Source of the DNA: Treponema sp.
Lineage (GTDB): Bacteria > Spirochaetota > Spirochaetia > Treponematales > Breznakiellaceae
Assembly: GCA_031276815.1 (NCBI GenBank)
Contig: JAISMJ010000054.1
Span: 1-39,914 of the forward strand
Length of the DNA stretch: 39,914 nucleotides
Direction: 5' to 3'
The position numbers were made by a program, and so were the translations under genes. Shown here piece by piece: positions 29,446-39,813 of this stretch. The first letter of the stretch is position 1. Each line of letters starts with the position of its first letter. Below the pieces are notes generated by a model. The model was not told the origin of the DNA, ran no database searches, and saw only the letters and a list, made by a program, of their open reading frames with translations.

Positions 29446-30597
29446 TTATGGGTTTACCGTTGTCTTATAGACGGTGGTCAGTTTGCCGTCTCCACTTTTC
29501 ACCAATTCCACCATTACCGCGGATTTGATAGGGTTGCGCCTGCTGTCGAACGTGAGGTTGCCGGTAACGTAATTGCCGTTGGTTTGGACAAGGGCATCAC
29601 GGACGCTGGTTGAGTCAACGGCGTTTGCCCTGACGATGGCGTCCCGTATCATGTACAGAGAATCATAGCCGAGTGCGGCGAAGGATACCGGCACTGACTG
29701 GTACTTTTCCTGAAACGCCCTGACGAAGCCGACCACTTTGGGATCGGTGGAGTCAGCGGCGTAGTGGTTTGAGTAAAAGCCGTTGAGAACTTCGTCTCCC
29801 GCATTCTCGGTAAGACCGTCCCAGCCGTCCGCGCCGACAATCGGAGTATTGATGCCTTGGGCGCGGAGCTGTTTGGCAATCAGCGATACGGTTGAATAAT
29901 AATCGGGAAGGTAGACCACATCGGGATTAGCCGTCTTGATTTTGGTAAGCTGGGCGTTGAAGTCAACGTCTCCCGTAATGTAGGATTCGTTTGCTACAAT
30001 GGCGCCGCCCCGCTGCTGGAATGCGGTCATGAAATTGTCTCTAAGACCAACCGAGTAATCATTGCCGTTGTCATAGAGAATAGCCGCGTTCTTTGCGCCG
30101 AGGTTCGCCGCCGCAAAAATACCGCCTACTGTCCCTTGGAACGGATCGATGAAGCATGTGCGGAAAATATAATCGCCCGCATCGGTTATGGAAGCCATAG
30201 TTGCGGCGGGCGCTACCAATAACACCTTCTGCGCCTGGGCAAGAGACGTTATCGCCTGCGTACAGCCGGACGTAAGCGATCCGATAATAAGAGACGCCTT
30301 ATCGCTCGTGGTAAGCTTTTTGTAGGCGTTGACGGTTTTTTCAGGATTGCCTTCGTCATCCTCAGAAATAAGCGTAATTTTCTTGCCGTTTACGCCGCCT
30401 TTCGCGTTGATTTCCGCAATGGCAAGCTCAATACCATTCTTGCACTCAACGCCGTACACCGCTACGGGTCCTGAAAGCGGAAAAATACCGCCTATGATGA
30501 TAGCGTCCGCATCTTTAGCTTTACAGCCGGCAAACGTAACGAGCGCAACGCAGGCGCACACTGCGGACAAGAAACCGAATTTTTGCATTTTTTGCAT
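29446..30597 (-). CDS. branched-chain amino-acid-type substrate-binding lipoprotein (LivK type)
   Basis: 383 residues. Signal peptide with lipobox TFAGC, so it is membrane-anchored as in spirochaetes. The mature part is a type 1 periplasmic binding fold: IIIGGIFPLSGPVAVYGVECKNGIELAIAEINAKGGVNGKKI, then ASLIIGSLTSGCTQAITSLAQ with the ligand-contacting Ser/Thr region. The ligand could be Leu/Ile/Val or another amino acid. AAGGAGG lies before ATG 30597. It heads the five-gene operon behind a clear promoter. Confidence 0.9.
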   Translation of the reverse strand: MQKMQKFGFLSAVCACVALVTFAGCKAKDADAIIIGGIFPLSGPVAVYGVECKNGIELAIAEINAKGGVNGKKITLISEDDEGNPEKTVNAYKKLTTSDKASLIIGSLTSGCTQAITSLAQAQKVLLVAPAATMASITDAGDYIFRTCFIDPFQGTVGGIFAAANLGAKNAAILYDNGNDYSVGLRDNFMTAFQQRGGAIVANESYITGDVDFNAQLTKIKTANPDVVYLPDYYSTVSLIAKQLRAQGINTPIVGADGWDGLTENAGDEVLNGFYSNHYAADSTDPKVVGFVRAFQEKYQSVPVSFAALGYDSLYMIRDAIVRANAVDSTSVRDALVQTNGNYVTGNLTFDSRRNPIKSAVMVELVKSGDGKLTTVYKTTVNP

Positions 30598-30634
30598 ATA
30601 AGCCTCCTTAAGACTTCTTATATAGATTATTATG

Positions 30635-30663
30635 ATTATAATAAAAAACAGAAAAAATGTCTA
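30635..30663 (-). promoter_or_regulatory. promoter of the liv operon
   Basis: On the minus strand TAGACA (30663-30658), 17-nt spacer, perfect TATAAT (30640-30635), about 38 bases before ATG 30597. Confidence 0.75.
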
Positions 30664-30809
30664 TATCTATAGGGGAGATGGGTAATTGTACTATAAACAA
30701 CATGCTCCTACCCGCGCAATGACAAAAAGGGAGCGCCGCTTCGGGAAAAGCGGACGCATCGTTCCCAATGCCGATGCACTCTTTCGTGGAATTTGCTATG
30801 GCAAACTCT

Positions 30810-30845
30810 GAACATACATGAGCCGCTCGCGGTTCATGTATGTTC
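30810..30845. repeat. 16-bp hairpin between membrane-protein and liv genes
   Basis: GAACATACATGAGCCG and CGGTTCATGTATGTTC pair over 16 bp with one G-U, loop CTCG. No T-run follows on either strand. It lies just downstream of the membrane-protein gene on the minus strand and could be a Rho-type or mRNA-stabilising structure. Confidence 0.6.
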
Positions 30846-30865
30846 GCTTCCCTCGCTCCTTTTCA

Positions 30866-31660
30866 TTAGTCCTTCCACGGAAATATGAAACTCTTGAAGC
30901 TCCGCGTCCCCGTTTTTTCACGCTCATCGATCAGGAGTTCATCCCACGGGATTTTCGGACGTTTGCCGCCGGCGCCGATGGCTTCAGGATGAGTCTCAAG
31001 CCAGTCATATTTGAGAAGCCGCAAGCGGAACCCTTCATCCAGAAAGAGGAGTATCCCCGCAGGTCCGGGAAGCATGAATGCGAGGAAAACCGACAGCGCC
31101 AGAAGTATGAGATTATGGATAAAGGAAAAAACGCAAAAGCCCAAATTGTCAAAAAAAACGAGGAAGCACTTTTTTATGCTCACCTTGACCGTATTGTTCA
31201 TACGGGAACGTATCGTAAGGAAGAACTGCAAAGAAAGCGCCGCCGCCGCCAAGAACCAAAACAGCAGCATACCGAGCACCCAACTCACAGGACTCGTCAT
31301 GCTGAAATAATACGGCAGTACAACCGTGATGACAATTCCCATAAGGATCACAAACCCGCCGAAGACAAGACCGGAAAGCCATACCGTTTTGAATGATTTG
31401 AATGAGGCGAAGAAATCACGGAACCCGAAGAAACTGTAGTCCGATACCTGTTTAAGACAGAAACTTGCCGCGGCAAGGTATACGCAGCAGCACAAAACGC
31501 CCGCAGCCGATACCGCTATGGAAAGAGCCGTTATGGGTATGAGCCGCGGAATAAGGATCGGTATTACGGCGACAGCCAAAAAACCGATATTGATAAGAAC
31601 AATCTTGAATAAATTGTCCCATAAGTCGAAAAACGTCTTTTTTATCAGGAAACCAATCAT
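30866..31660 (-). CDS. integral membrane protein of unknown function
   Basis: 264 residues with about six hydrophobic helices (FKIVLINIGFLAVAVIPILI, ALSIAVSAAGVLCCCVYLAA, VWLSGLVFGGFVILMGIVITVVL, WVLGMLLFWFLAAAALSLQFFL, FIHNLILLALSVFLAFML). A charged cytoplasmic tail ends KIPWDELLIDEREKTGTRSFKSFIFPWKD. The general layout recalls YesL/DUF624-like proteins, but I cannot assign it. Monocistronic on the minus strand; no Shine-Dalgarno is obvious. Confidence 0.75.
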   Translation of the reverse strand: MIGFLIKKTFFDLWDNLFKIVLINIGFLAVAVIPILIPRLIPITALSIAVSAAGVLCCCVYLAAASFCLKQVSDYSFFGFRDFFASFKSFKTVWLSGLVFGGFVILMGIVITVVLPYYFSMTSPVSWVLGMLLFWFLAAAALSLQFFLTIRSRMNNTVKVSIKKCFLVFFDNLGFCVFSFIHNLILLALSVFLAFMLPGPAGILLFLDEGFRLRLLKYDWLETHPEAIGAGGKRPKIPWDELLIDEREKTGTRSFKSFIFPWKD

Positions 31661-31829
31661 TATTCAACTATACCGTATTACCTTTCATTTAACAAGGCTT
31701 GACAAAGCGTTTTTGTTTTTCTTTTGCTCTTTTAACAGAACAATGGTTATGCTCCGGTTAGTCCCGCAGGTTGGAATAGGCTATGCCGTAATGGTAAAAA
31801 CGCGAATTTCGACCTATTAAAAATAACGA

Positions 31830-31859
31830 TTGACAAGAACTATAACTATAAAGTATACT
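31830..31859 (+). promoter_or_regulatory. promoter of the enolase transcript
   Basis: Perfect TTGACA (31830-31835), 18-nt spacer, TATACT (31854-31859). Transcription from here gives a leader of about 235 bases before the enolase ATG at 32103. Confidence 0.65.
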
Positions 31860-31874
31860 CCAAGAAGAATTTAA

Positions 31875-31897
31875 AATTCGTGCGGAGCGCACGAATT
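31875..31897 (+). repeat. hairpin at the 5' end of the enolase leader
   Basis: AATTCGTGCG-GAG-CGCACGAATT, perfect 10-bp stem with a 3-base loop, about 10 bases after the predicted transcription start. It may stabilise the 5' end of the mRNA. Confidence 0.6.
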
Positions 31898-31899
31898 CA

Positions 31900-33404
<1,505 letters not shown>

Positions 33405-33472
33405 GCGCGGCGGGGGGATAGGGAAACCGCGGGCTTGTCAGCTACCATTCCGGTTATTCCCGCCTTTTGTCC

Positions 33473-34264
33473 CTATTCCTCCCGTTTCGCCTCCTCCCAA
33501 AAAGTCTCCATTACCGCCCTATGTTCTTTCTTCATTTCACGCGCCGTTTCTTTCATCTTTTTTTCTATATACTTAAAACGGGTTACGAATTTGGTATTAG
33601 CGCGTTGAAGCGCTATTGACGGTTCAACGTTCAAAAAGCGACAGAGATTTATGACCGTGAAAAGCAAATCGCCTAATTCCGCTTCCAAAGCGGGACGGTC
33701 GATGCGTTCCGCGCCGAATTCATCGCGGACTTCACCAAGTTCTTCTTGAATTTTGTCAAGAATACCGTCCGGCGCATCCCAATCAAAGCCCAGACGCGCC
33801 GCTTTTTTTTGAAGTTTGTACGCCCGGTCAAGGGGCGGCAGGGACTTCGACACGTCATCCAGCGCCGAATCTTTCGGGGCGCGTCCTTCTTGTTCAACCT
33901 TGATTTTCGCCCAATTTTGCAGCACTTCCCCGCTGTCATTCACTTTCACGTCTCCAAATACGTGCGGGTGGCGGCGGACGAGCTTTTCCGAGATGGTTTC
34001 CAGTACTTCGGAGACGGAAAACAGCCCTTCCTGTTCGTGCATATAGGAAATCATAGTAACGAGCAGGAATATATCGCCGAGTTCTTCTTTGATATGTTCG
34101 GGTTTCTGTTCGTCAATGGCTTCTATACATTCATAGGTTTCTTCAATTAAATCGCCTCTCATCGTTGAAGGCGTCTGTTCTCTGTCCCAAGGACAGCCGT
34201 CCGGGGCGCGGAGCCTCGCGACAATATCATACAAGCCTTTGAAGGCGTCAGATTCCGTTTTCAT
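33473..34264 (-). CDS. mazG: nucleoside triphosphate pyrophosphohydrolase MazG
   Basis: 263 residues from ATG 34264 (MKTESDAFKGLYDIV), which fits family length; the ORF track adds six residues from ATG 34282. Two MazG repeats are present. The first has RLRAPDGCPWDREQT and the metal-binding LIEETYECIEAID with EELGDIFLLV. The second has EVRDEFGAERIDRPALEAELGDLLFTVINL. It hydrolyses NTPs, including damaged ones, to NMP and pyrophosphate, and can lower (p)ppGpp. No Shine-Dalgarno precedes either ATG. A weak TTGATT-N19-TTTATT lies 7 bases before ATG 34264, so leaderless expression is possible. Confidence 0.92.
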   Translation of the reverse strand: MKTESDAFKGLYDIVARLRAPDGCPWDREQTPSTMRGDLIEETYECIEAIDEQKPEHIKEELGDIFLLVTMISYMHEQEGLFSVSEVLETISEKLVRRHPHVFGDVKVNDSGEVLQNWAKIKVEQEGRAPKDSALDDVSKSLPPLDRAYKLQKKAARLGFDWDAPDGILDKIQEELGEVRDEFGAERIDRPALEAELGDLLFTVINLCRFLNVEPSIALQRANTKFVTRFKYIEKKMKETAREMKKEHRAVMETFWEEAKREE

Positions 34265-34360
34265 GAGAGTAATAAAGAACATAATCGCAAAAAAAAATCA
34301 ACCCCGCCGCCTTCGCGTCTTTGTATCCAAGACAAAAATAGGGAAGGAACGATCCCATAC

Positions 34361-34390
34361 TTGACATTGTCATTCTCTTGTTTTTATAAT
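34361..34390 (+). promoter_or_regulatory. promoter of the 227-residue lipoprotein gene
   Basis: Perfect TTGACA (34361-34366), 18-nt spacer, perfect TATAAT (34385-34390). The ORF-track start at 34361 lies inside it, which supports ATG 34412 as the true start. Confidence 0.8.
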
Positions 34391-34411
34391 GAAAATAGTT
34401 TAGGAGGTTTT

Positions 34412-35095
34412 ATGCATAAGCATATTACTGTTGGATTTTTTGCGGCTATTGCAGCCGCGATCTTTGTCAGTTGCGGAGGAGGCTCCGCAAATATTGATTA
34501 CCGCATGAATATTGTGGGGCTGGACGCCAATTCTTACTTCAAGTGGAGCGCTAAGGGCGTGTCGGTAACGGATAGTTTCGATGCCGCGACCAGCGCGAGT
34601 AAGGCGCAATCAACGTCTCGTTTTGATAAAGCCGTAACGTATGATGTTCCTGAAAACGCGGCGAAGCATACGGGGTATACCATCCCAAGCGGCTTGCGTT
34701 CCTTATTCCTCTATCCGGTCGCGAGCGATGATACACGCGCCTATGACAACCTTACGGTAACGGCTAACGGCAAACAAGTTACTATCCGTTACGTTCACCG
34801 CGATTCGGCGTATGAGATAACCACGGACGCTAACGGTAAACTTGACGTAACGCAGGCGTGCAAAGTCGCGCGGGGCGTCGCTTCCACCGAGGATCAGCAT
34901 ACATTCACCTTGAAACCCGAATTCTCCAAAACCGGACAAGCGTCCGGCAATATGGCGGATTTCGACTGGTCTAAAGCTGTTTTGACGCCCGATGTGTTCA
35001 ACAATAACGCGACCCGCCATTATACCGGCGCTTTAGACGTAGCTTTTACAAACAATATTCTTACCATCAAAGGCGCGCTCAAAGAAGTTAAATAA
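34412..35095 (+). CDS. lipoprotein of unknown function
   Basis: 227 residues from ATG 34412, with AGGAGG at 34402-34407. The signal segment is HITVGFFAAIAAAIFVSCGGG with lipobox FVSC, so it is probably a lipoprotein facing the periplasm or surface. The mature part is rich in Thr, Asn and Asp with alternating beta-type patterns (YDNLTVTANGKQVTIRYVHRDSAYEITTDANGKLDV) and no recognised domain. It has its own near-consensus promoter, so expression may be high. No partner gene is evident. Confidence 0.75.
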   Translation: MHKHITVGFFAAIAAAIFVSCGGGSANIDYRMNIVGLDANSYFKWSAKGVSVTDSFDAATSASKAQSTSRFDKAVTYDVPENAAKHTGYTIPSGLRSLFLYPVASDDTRAYDNLTVTANGKQVTIRYVHRDSAYEITTDANGKLDVTQACKVARGVASTEDQHTFTLKPEFSKTGQASGNMADFDWSKAVLTPDVFNNNATRHYTGALDVAFTNNILTIKGALKEVK

Positions 35096-35203
35096 GATTT
35101 ATCGTATGCCGGTTTGAAGGGCGTTTGTGGGGCTACCCGCCCGTCACATAACGCCCTCCATACGGCGGCGGTTTCTTTTTCAAGTTTTTTCAATCCAAAA
35201 CCC

Positions 35204-36547
35204 ATGAATAATCAGGAAAACAAAAAATTTATTCTTATGACGACCGCGCCGGTGGAAAAGCTCGTCATAAGAATGGCTGTCCCAACCGTGATCATTATGC
35301 TGGTATCGGCGCTATACAATATGGCGGACACCTATTTTGTGGGTTCTTTAGGCACAAGCCAGACCGCCGCCGTTGGCATTACCTTCTCGCTCATGGCAAT
35401 CATTCAGGCTATCGGGTTTTTCTTTGGACAAGGCGCGGGCAACTATCTTTCGCGCACGCTGGGCGAAAAGGACATGCGGGGCGCGGGGCGTATGGCCGCG
35501 ACCGCCTGTTTCACCGCGTTCGGATTCGGCTGCGTCCTCTCCCTAGCCGGCACCCTGTTTATTACGCCGCTTGCCCGCCTCTTGGGAGCGACGGACACCA
35601 TCCTGCCCTATGCCCGCGCCTATCTGCGCTTCATCCTGCTTGCCGCTCCGTTTATGATAAGCTCCTTCATGCTGAACAACATGCTCCGTTTTCAGGGAAA
35701 CGCCTCGCTGTCCATGATCGGCATGGTTTCGGGCGCGGTACTCAACGTTGGATTAGACCCGCTGTTCATATTCACGTTTGATTTGGGAGTCATGGGCGCT
35801 TCTCTCGCCACCATGATAAGTCAGATCGTGAGCTGCTCGATCCTCTTTATCATAAGCTGCGCGAGGAGCGATACTGTGCCTATTTCGCCCCGCAATTTTT
35901 CGCCCCAACCCGCAATCTACGCGGAAATAGCGCGGAGCGGCCTGCCCTCTCTGTTACGGCAGGCGCTGATAAGCATCGCGACCATGTGTTTAAATCACGC
36001 GGCTGGCAGCTTTGGCGATCAGACCATAGCGGCGATTTCCATTGTCAACCGCATAACGCTCATAGCGGGCGCGGCGCTGCTGGGGATTGGACAGGGATTT
36101 CAGCCGGTATGCGGGTTCAATGTTGGGGCGAAGAAGTTTGACCGCGTGAAAAAAGCGTTCTGGTTTTCGGTGCGTACAACAACCGTGGCGCTCACCGCGC
36201 TTGCCGCCGCCGCTTTTGTGTTCGCGCCGCATATCATCGCGTGGTTCAGGAAAGACGACGCCGGCGTGATCGAAACCGGCGCGTTGGCACTGCGGTTTCA
36301 ATGCCTAGCCATGCCGCTCAGCGCGTGGATAGTGCTTAACAACATGTTCCTGCAAACATCGGGCAACGCGCTTTCCGCGAGTATATTAGCCTTTGCCCGT
36401 CAAGGGCTGTTCCTTATCCCGCTCATTCTTATCCTTACGCCCCTCTTAGGCGTGCGCGGCATCCAGCTCGCCGCGCCCATTGCGGATGCGTGCGCCTTTA
36501 TTGTGGCGATTCCGCTTGGCGCAAAGGCGCTGCGAAAGATGGGATAA
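35204..36547 (+). CDS. MATE-family efflux transporter
   Basis: 447 residues from ATG 35204 (MNNQENKKFILMTTAPVEKLVIRMAVPTVIIMLVSALYN). The ORF track adds 30 residues that do not look like family sequence. Twelve predicted membrane helices in two related halves. MATE marks: ALYNMADTYFVGSLGTSQTAAVGI in the first half, and IVNRITLIAGAALLGIGQGFQPVCGFNVGAKKFDRVKKAF in the second. The N-terminal style resembles the MepA/DinF branch. It exports cationic drugs or metabolites using an Na+ or H+ gradient; the substrate is unknown. No clear Shine-Dalgarno. Confidence 0.9.
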   Translation: MNNQENKKFILMTTAPVEKLVIRMAVPTVIIMLVSALYNMADTYFVGSLGTSQTAAVGITFSLMAIIQAIGFFFGQGAGNYLSRTLGEKDMRGAGRMAATACFTAFGFGCVLSLAGTLFITPLARLLGATDTILPYARAYLRFILLAAPFMISSFMLNNMLRFQGNASLSMIGMVSGAVLNVGLDPLFIFTFDLGVMGASLATMISQIVSCSILFIISCARSDTVPISPRNFSPQPAIYAEIARSGLPSLLRQALISIATMCLNHAAGSFGDQTIAAISIVNRITLIAGAALLGIGQGFQPVCGFNVGAKKFDRVKKAFWFSVRTTTVALTALAAAAFVFAPHIIAWFRKDDAGVIETGALALRFQCLAMPLSAWIVLNNMFLQTSGNALSASILAFARQGLFLIPLILILTPLLGVRGIQLAAPIADACAFIVAIPLGAKALRKMG

Positions 36548-36573
36548 CACATACTCCAAAAAGACGTTCCCAC

Positions 36574-36608
36574 AAAAAAAGCCCGGGCTTCATGATAAAA
36601 CCCGGGCT
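36574..36608 (-). terminator. intrinsic terminator of the beta-helix lipoprotein gene
   Basis: AGCCCGGG / CCCGGGCT, 8-bp GC-rich stem with a 13-nt loop. On the minus strand it is followed by a run of T (A 36574-36580 on plus), 27 bases after the gene's stop codon. It might also stop the converging MATE transcript, less efficiently. Confidence 0.75.
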
Positions 36609-36634
36609 AACTGCGGCTAACGCCTATTTACTGT

Positions 36635-38878
36635 TCATTCTTCGTTTGTTTCCCAGTTTCCCGTTGTATCTCCCACGCCCCCTGCTGATGTGTCGTTGAA
36701 TGTCCATGTACCACCATGGATGCCGCCTATTCTTTTGACGTAGAGCGTAACTGCAGGACCGGCGGTAGAGTTACGCAGTGTTGTACTGTTTCTTAGATAA
36801 ATCGCGTGTCCCTTCCCTGATGTGGCGGTGTTGTCGGTTACATTGCCGTTGCCGGCGATGGCATCGGCGTCGCCATAAATAGTCCCGCCTTTTTTGGTGA
36901 ACGTTCCTGTCCCGATATACACTCCGCCGCCGGCGTAGGTCTCATGGTCGAATAAGGGGTCTGTGGCGGGAGTGGAATGGTAGACGGTATTGCCCGAAAT
37001 TTCCCCGCCGTTCATGATGAAAATTCCACTCCAGAAAACTACTCCGCCGCCTTCAGCGCCGGAGTAGTTTTCGCCATAGAAGGCGGCAGCGGTATTGCCA
37101 GAGATTTTCCCACCGTTCATGATGAACGTTCCGCCGTCATACATCCCGCCGCCGACATATACCCCGCCGCCGTAGAAGGCGGTATTGCCCGATATTTCCC
37201 CGCCGTTCATGGTGAACGTCCCCCCATCTTCGACCTCCACTCCGCCGCCGGAGGCGCCGGTATTGTCCGAGATTTCCCCGTCGTTCATGGTAAACGTTCC
37301 CCCATCCCTGACATACACCCCGCTGCTGTTGGAGAGGGAGGTATTGTCCGAGATTTTCCCGCTGTCCATGATAAACGTTCCGCCATTCCCAACAGACACC
37401 CCGCCGCCGGAGGTGTCGGCGGAATTACCCGATATTACCCCGCTGTCCATGATAAACGTTCCGCCATCCCCGACAGACACCCCGCCGCCGTAGTTGTTGA
37501 CGATATTGTCCGATATTATCCCATCGCTCATAGTGAACGTTCCGCCATCCCCGACATACACTCCGCCGCCGTAGTCGTCGTAGGAGAGGGTGTTGGAGGT
37601 ATTACCCGATATTACCCCGCCGTTCATGGTGAGAGTCCCGCCATCCCCGACATACACCCCGCCGCCGTAGGAGGAGGATGGGTAGGAGGAGTAGGCGGAA
37701 TTACCCGATATTACCCCGCCGTTCATGGTGAGAGTCCCGTTATCCTCGACATACACCCCGCCGCCGTAGGAGTCGGAGTCGGAGTGGTAATTCCTATTCC
37801 CGGTAATAACAACGCCGTCGTTCAGTTCCAGCGTTCCGCCTGTATTCACCGTTATCAAGGCGGCGGCATTGTCTACATCTTGCCCTTTGCCCCGGAGGGT
37901 AATATTCTTCAAGGTGAGCGTAACCCCGCTCCCGACAGTGATAAGCGAACCGCTTCCGCTCAAGCTAACGGCTCTCCCGCCTCCGTCTATGGTAACGCTA
38001 ACAGACCCGTCGGCAGGGGAAACGCTGACCGGCGCCATACTTTCATCGCCCGCCCCAAGGACATACACCCTGTCCGCTCCGTCTGATAAGCCGCTTATGC
38101 CGCTCAACACAGCGGCAAGGCTTGTTTCCGTGTGTATATCCGTAGCCGCGAAATCTCCGGTTTCAAATACGGCGTAGTCCGTTCCCATCGCTGTAGTCTG
38201 TCCGGGATAGACATGGGCAATATCGCTCCAATTAAGTACGCCATTCGCTGTGTACAAGTCAATCCCAAGACGGTAGTACCCGCCGGAGAGGGTCAGCTCG
38301 CCGGACTTCGTTTTTGTCCCGCCGCCGGACGGTGAGGTTTCAAGCAGATCAACCGTTCGCGCTAACGTCCCGTCTTCCCAGCCGTATACCCTCAGCCAGC
38401 CTTTGAGTACCGCGTCCGGAAATGTTACCGCATAGCTCAAGGTTCCGTCTCCCCCTTCGGTCTTTATCTTCATCGCAACGCTTACAGGAGTAGTCTCCCC
38501 GCTCCGCACTTCAATGTTGCTTGCGCTTCCTTCCAGTACCGCCGTTCCGTTCTTATATCCCGTTACCGCAAGGTTCCACGTCCCCGCTTCCAGATCAACC
38601 GCGGCTTCCCCGCCGCCTTCAAGCGAAACGTTTGTCTCAACGCCGTAACCGGAAACAGGGGTAAACGTCAGCGTATAAGATAAGGCAGCGTAATTTTCTG
38701 TGTTTTCCGGCATAAGGGTTCGCGCCCCTTCCGCCCGTGTCCCGATCCGTATCAGCGCACGTCCCGTTCCCGCGCTTTCTTCTTGAAGCCGTGGGTTCAG
38801 CGTGTCCGCGCATCCCGCAAAGATTCCTAATGATACTATTCCCAGAACCGTCATAATAACCATAGAGAGCTTCTTCAT
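36635..38878 (-). CDS. beta-helix repeat lipoprotein
   Basis: 747 residues from ATG 38878, with GAGGA before it; the ORF track adds 16 residues. Signal peptide MKKLSMVIMTVLGIVSLGIFAGC with lipobox FAGC, acylated at Cys23. Residues of about 30-340 are beta-sandwich-like (TWNLAVTGYKNG, GYYRLGIDLYTANG). Residues of about 360-670 hold roughly ten repeats of the type GGGVYVGDGGTFTMNGGVISGNT, 24-40 residues each, predicted to form a right-handed parallel beta helix like pectin-lyase-fold proteins. Probably a surface or periplasmic carbohydrate-contacting or adhesive protein; no catalytic residues can be assigned. Probably cotranscribed with the upstream B-repeat lipoprotein (44-base gap). Confidence 0.8.
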   Translation of the reverse strand: MKKLSMVIMTVLGIVSLGIFAGCADTLNPRLQEESAGTGRALIRIGTRAEGARTLMPENTENYAALSYTLTFTPVSGYGVETNVSLEGGGEAAVDLEAGTWNLAVTGYKNGTAVLEGSASNIEVRSGETTPVSVAMKIKTEGGDGTLSYAVTFPDAVLKGWLRVYGWEDGTLARTVDLLETSPSGGGTKTKSGELTLSGGYYRLGIDLYTANGVLNWSDIAHVYPGQTTAMGTDYAVFETGDFAATDIHTETSLAAVLSGISGLSDGADRVYVLGAGDESMAPVSVSPADGSVSVTIDGGGRAVSLSGSGSLITVGSGVTLTLKNITLRGKGQDVDNAAALITVNTGGTLELNDGVVITGNRNYHSDSDSYGGGVYVEDNGTLTMNGGVISGNSAYSSYPSSSYGGGVYVGDGGTLTMNGGVISGNTSNTLSYDDYGGGVYVGDGGTFTMSDGIISDNIVNNYGGGVSVGDGGTFIMDSGVISGNSADTSGGGVSVGNGGTFIMDSGKISDNTSLSNSSGVYVRDGGTFTMNDGEISDNTGASGGGVEVEDGGTFTMNGGEISGNTAFYGGGVYVGGGMYDGGTFIMNGGKISGNTAAAFYGENYSGAEGGGVVFWSGIFIMNGGEISGNTVYHSTPATDPLFDHETYAGGGVYIGTGTFTKKGGTIYGDADAIAGNGNVTDNTATSGKGHAIYLRNSTTLRNSTAGPAVTLYVKRIGGIHGGTWTFNDTSAGGVGDTTGNWETNEE
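36900..37800 (-). repeat. tandem DNA repeats encoding the beta-helix units
   Basis: Blocks resembling CCGTTCATGGTGAACGTTCC followed by CATACACCCCGCCGCCG recur about every 70-90 bases through this stretch. Long near-identical segments could recombine or slip, changing the number of beta-helix rungs without breaking the frame when whole units are gained or lost. Confidence 0.7.
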
Positions 38879-38922
38879 AAATTTCCTCGTTTGTATTGTG
38901 GTATTCGTCATATCCCGCCTCC

Positions 38923-39813
38923 TCATTGTTCAACCGTAAAAGAGCCGGATTTTGCATATATTACGCCGTTACGGGTAACTTCCACGCTTATCTGACGGAT
39001 TCCCGCACCGTAATCCGCTGCGTTCAGGACGATGCTTTCGCTATTCGCTTTAATCGTCCCGTCCACCCGCCAGCGGTACGAGCCGTATTCCCCATTCACC
39101 GTAAGCGCGTGTTGAGTAGGTTTCCCGTCCGCGCCGTTTTTGGAAAGGATAATGGCGTCCGAAAAAGCGTCAACCGCCGCATCCTCCGGATAAATCAGCG
39201 TAACCGTTCCCCGCCCCGGCGCTGGAACCGTATCGGTACCCGCCGTCCATTTGGCGTATACGGTAAGAGCCGCCGTTACCGGAGTCGCCGCGGTAAATGG
39301 CGTACCGCCGCCATGTTGGGCTGTGAACCAGCCGTCAAAGGCATATCCTGTCTTTGTGGGTATGGGCAGGGTTCCCGCCGTATCGCCGGAAACAACCTGT
39401 ATGCTTGACGGCGTAACGCTCCCGCCGTCCGCGTTAAACGTTACCGTATATTTCGTTGGCGCGGTATCTCCCCACCGCGCGAATACCTCTCTATCGGCTG
39501 TTACAACCGTCGCTGTGGTAAAGGAACTTCCCCAATCATTGTTTGTTGTTCCATTTGTAGCGTACCAACCCCAAAAGACAGTAGCGCCGTCTGTTTTGGT
39601 TGGCGTGGGCAGAGAGCTTACCGTTTTACCAGCTTCCACCGTTACGCTTGACGGGGAGACGCTTCCGCCGTTAGCGTTAAACGTTACCGTATATTTCGTT
39701 GGCGCGCCCGGCGGATCATCATCTCCCGCATCGCACCCAATCATCGCTATTCCACATGCCAGCGCAACGCTGATCATGCCCGCAAAAAACACGTTAAACA
39801 CGTTCTTTTTCAT
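38923..39813 (-). CDS. lipoprotein with two InlB-type B repeats
   Basis: 296 residues from ATG 39813 with GAGGAGGTAAGG immediately upstream; the ORF track adds eight residues. Signal peptide ending AMIGC (Cys27). Two Listeria-Bacteroides (B-repeat, Flg_new-like) domains follow: YTVTFNANGGSVSPSSVTVEAGKTVSSLPTPTKTDGA...WGWYA...VFARW (about 41-112) and YTVTFNADGGSVTPSSIQVVSGDTAGTLPIPTKTGYAFDGWFT...VYAKW (about 118-187). The C-terminal 100 residues form an Ig-like domain (GSYRWRVDGTIKANSESIVLNAADYG). Likely surface-exposed. The two repeats share long DNA identity. It is upstream of, and probably in an operon with, the beta-helix lipoprotein. Confidence 0.8.
   Translation of the reverse strand: MKKNVFNVFFAGMISVALACGIAMIGCDAGDDDPPGAPTKYTVTFNANGGSVSPSSVTVEAGKTVSSLPTPTKTDGATVFWGWYATNGTTNNDWGSSFTTATVVTADREVFARWGDTAPTKYTVTFNADGGSVTPSSIQVVSGDTAGTLPIPTKTGYAFDGWFTAQHGGGTPFTAATPVTAALTVYAKWTAGTDTVPAPGRGTVTLIYPEDAAVDAFSDAIILSKNGADGKPTQHALTVNGEYGSYRWRVDGTIKANSESIVLNAADYGAGIRQISVEVTRNGVIYAKSGSFTVEQ

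Noticed and set aside
36580-36608. Terminator of the MATE gene
   Set aside because: The T-run is on the minus strand side, so it mainly serves the beta-helix gene; any effect on the MATE transcript would be secondary.
36977-38086. 369-residue plus-strand ORF with repeated PAVHDKRSAIPDRHPA
   Set aside because: It is the antisense reading of the beta-helix repeats; its periodicity comes from the real minus-strand gene.
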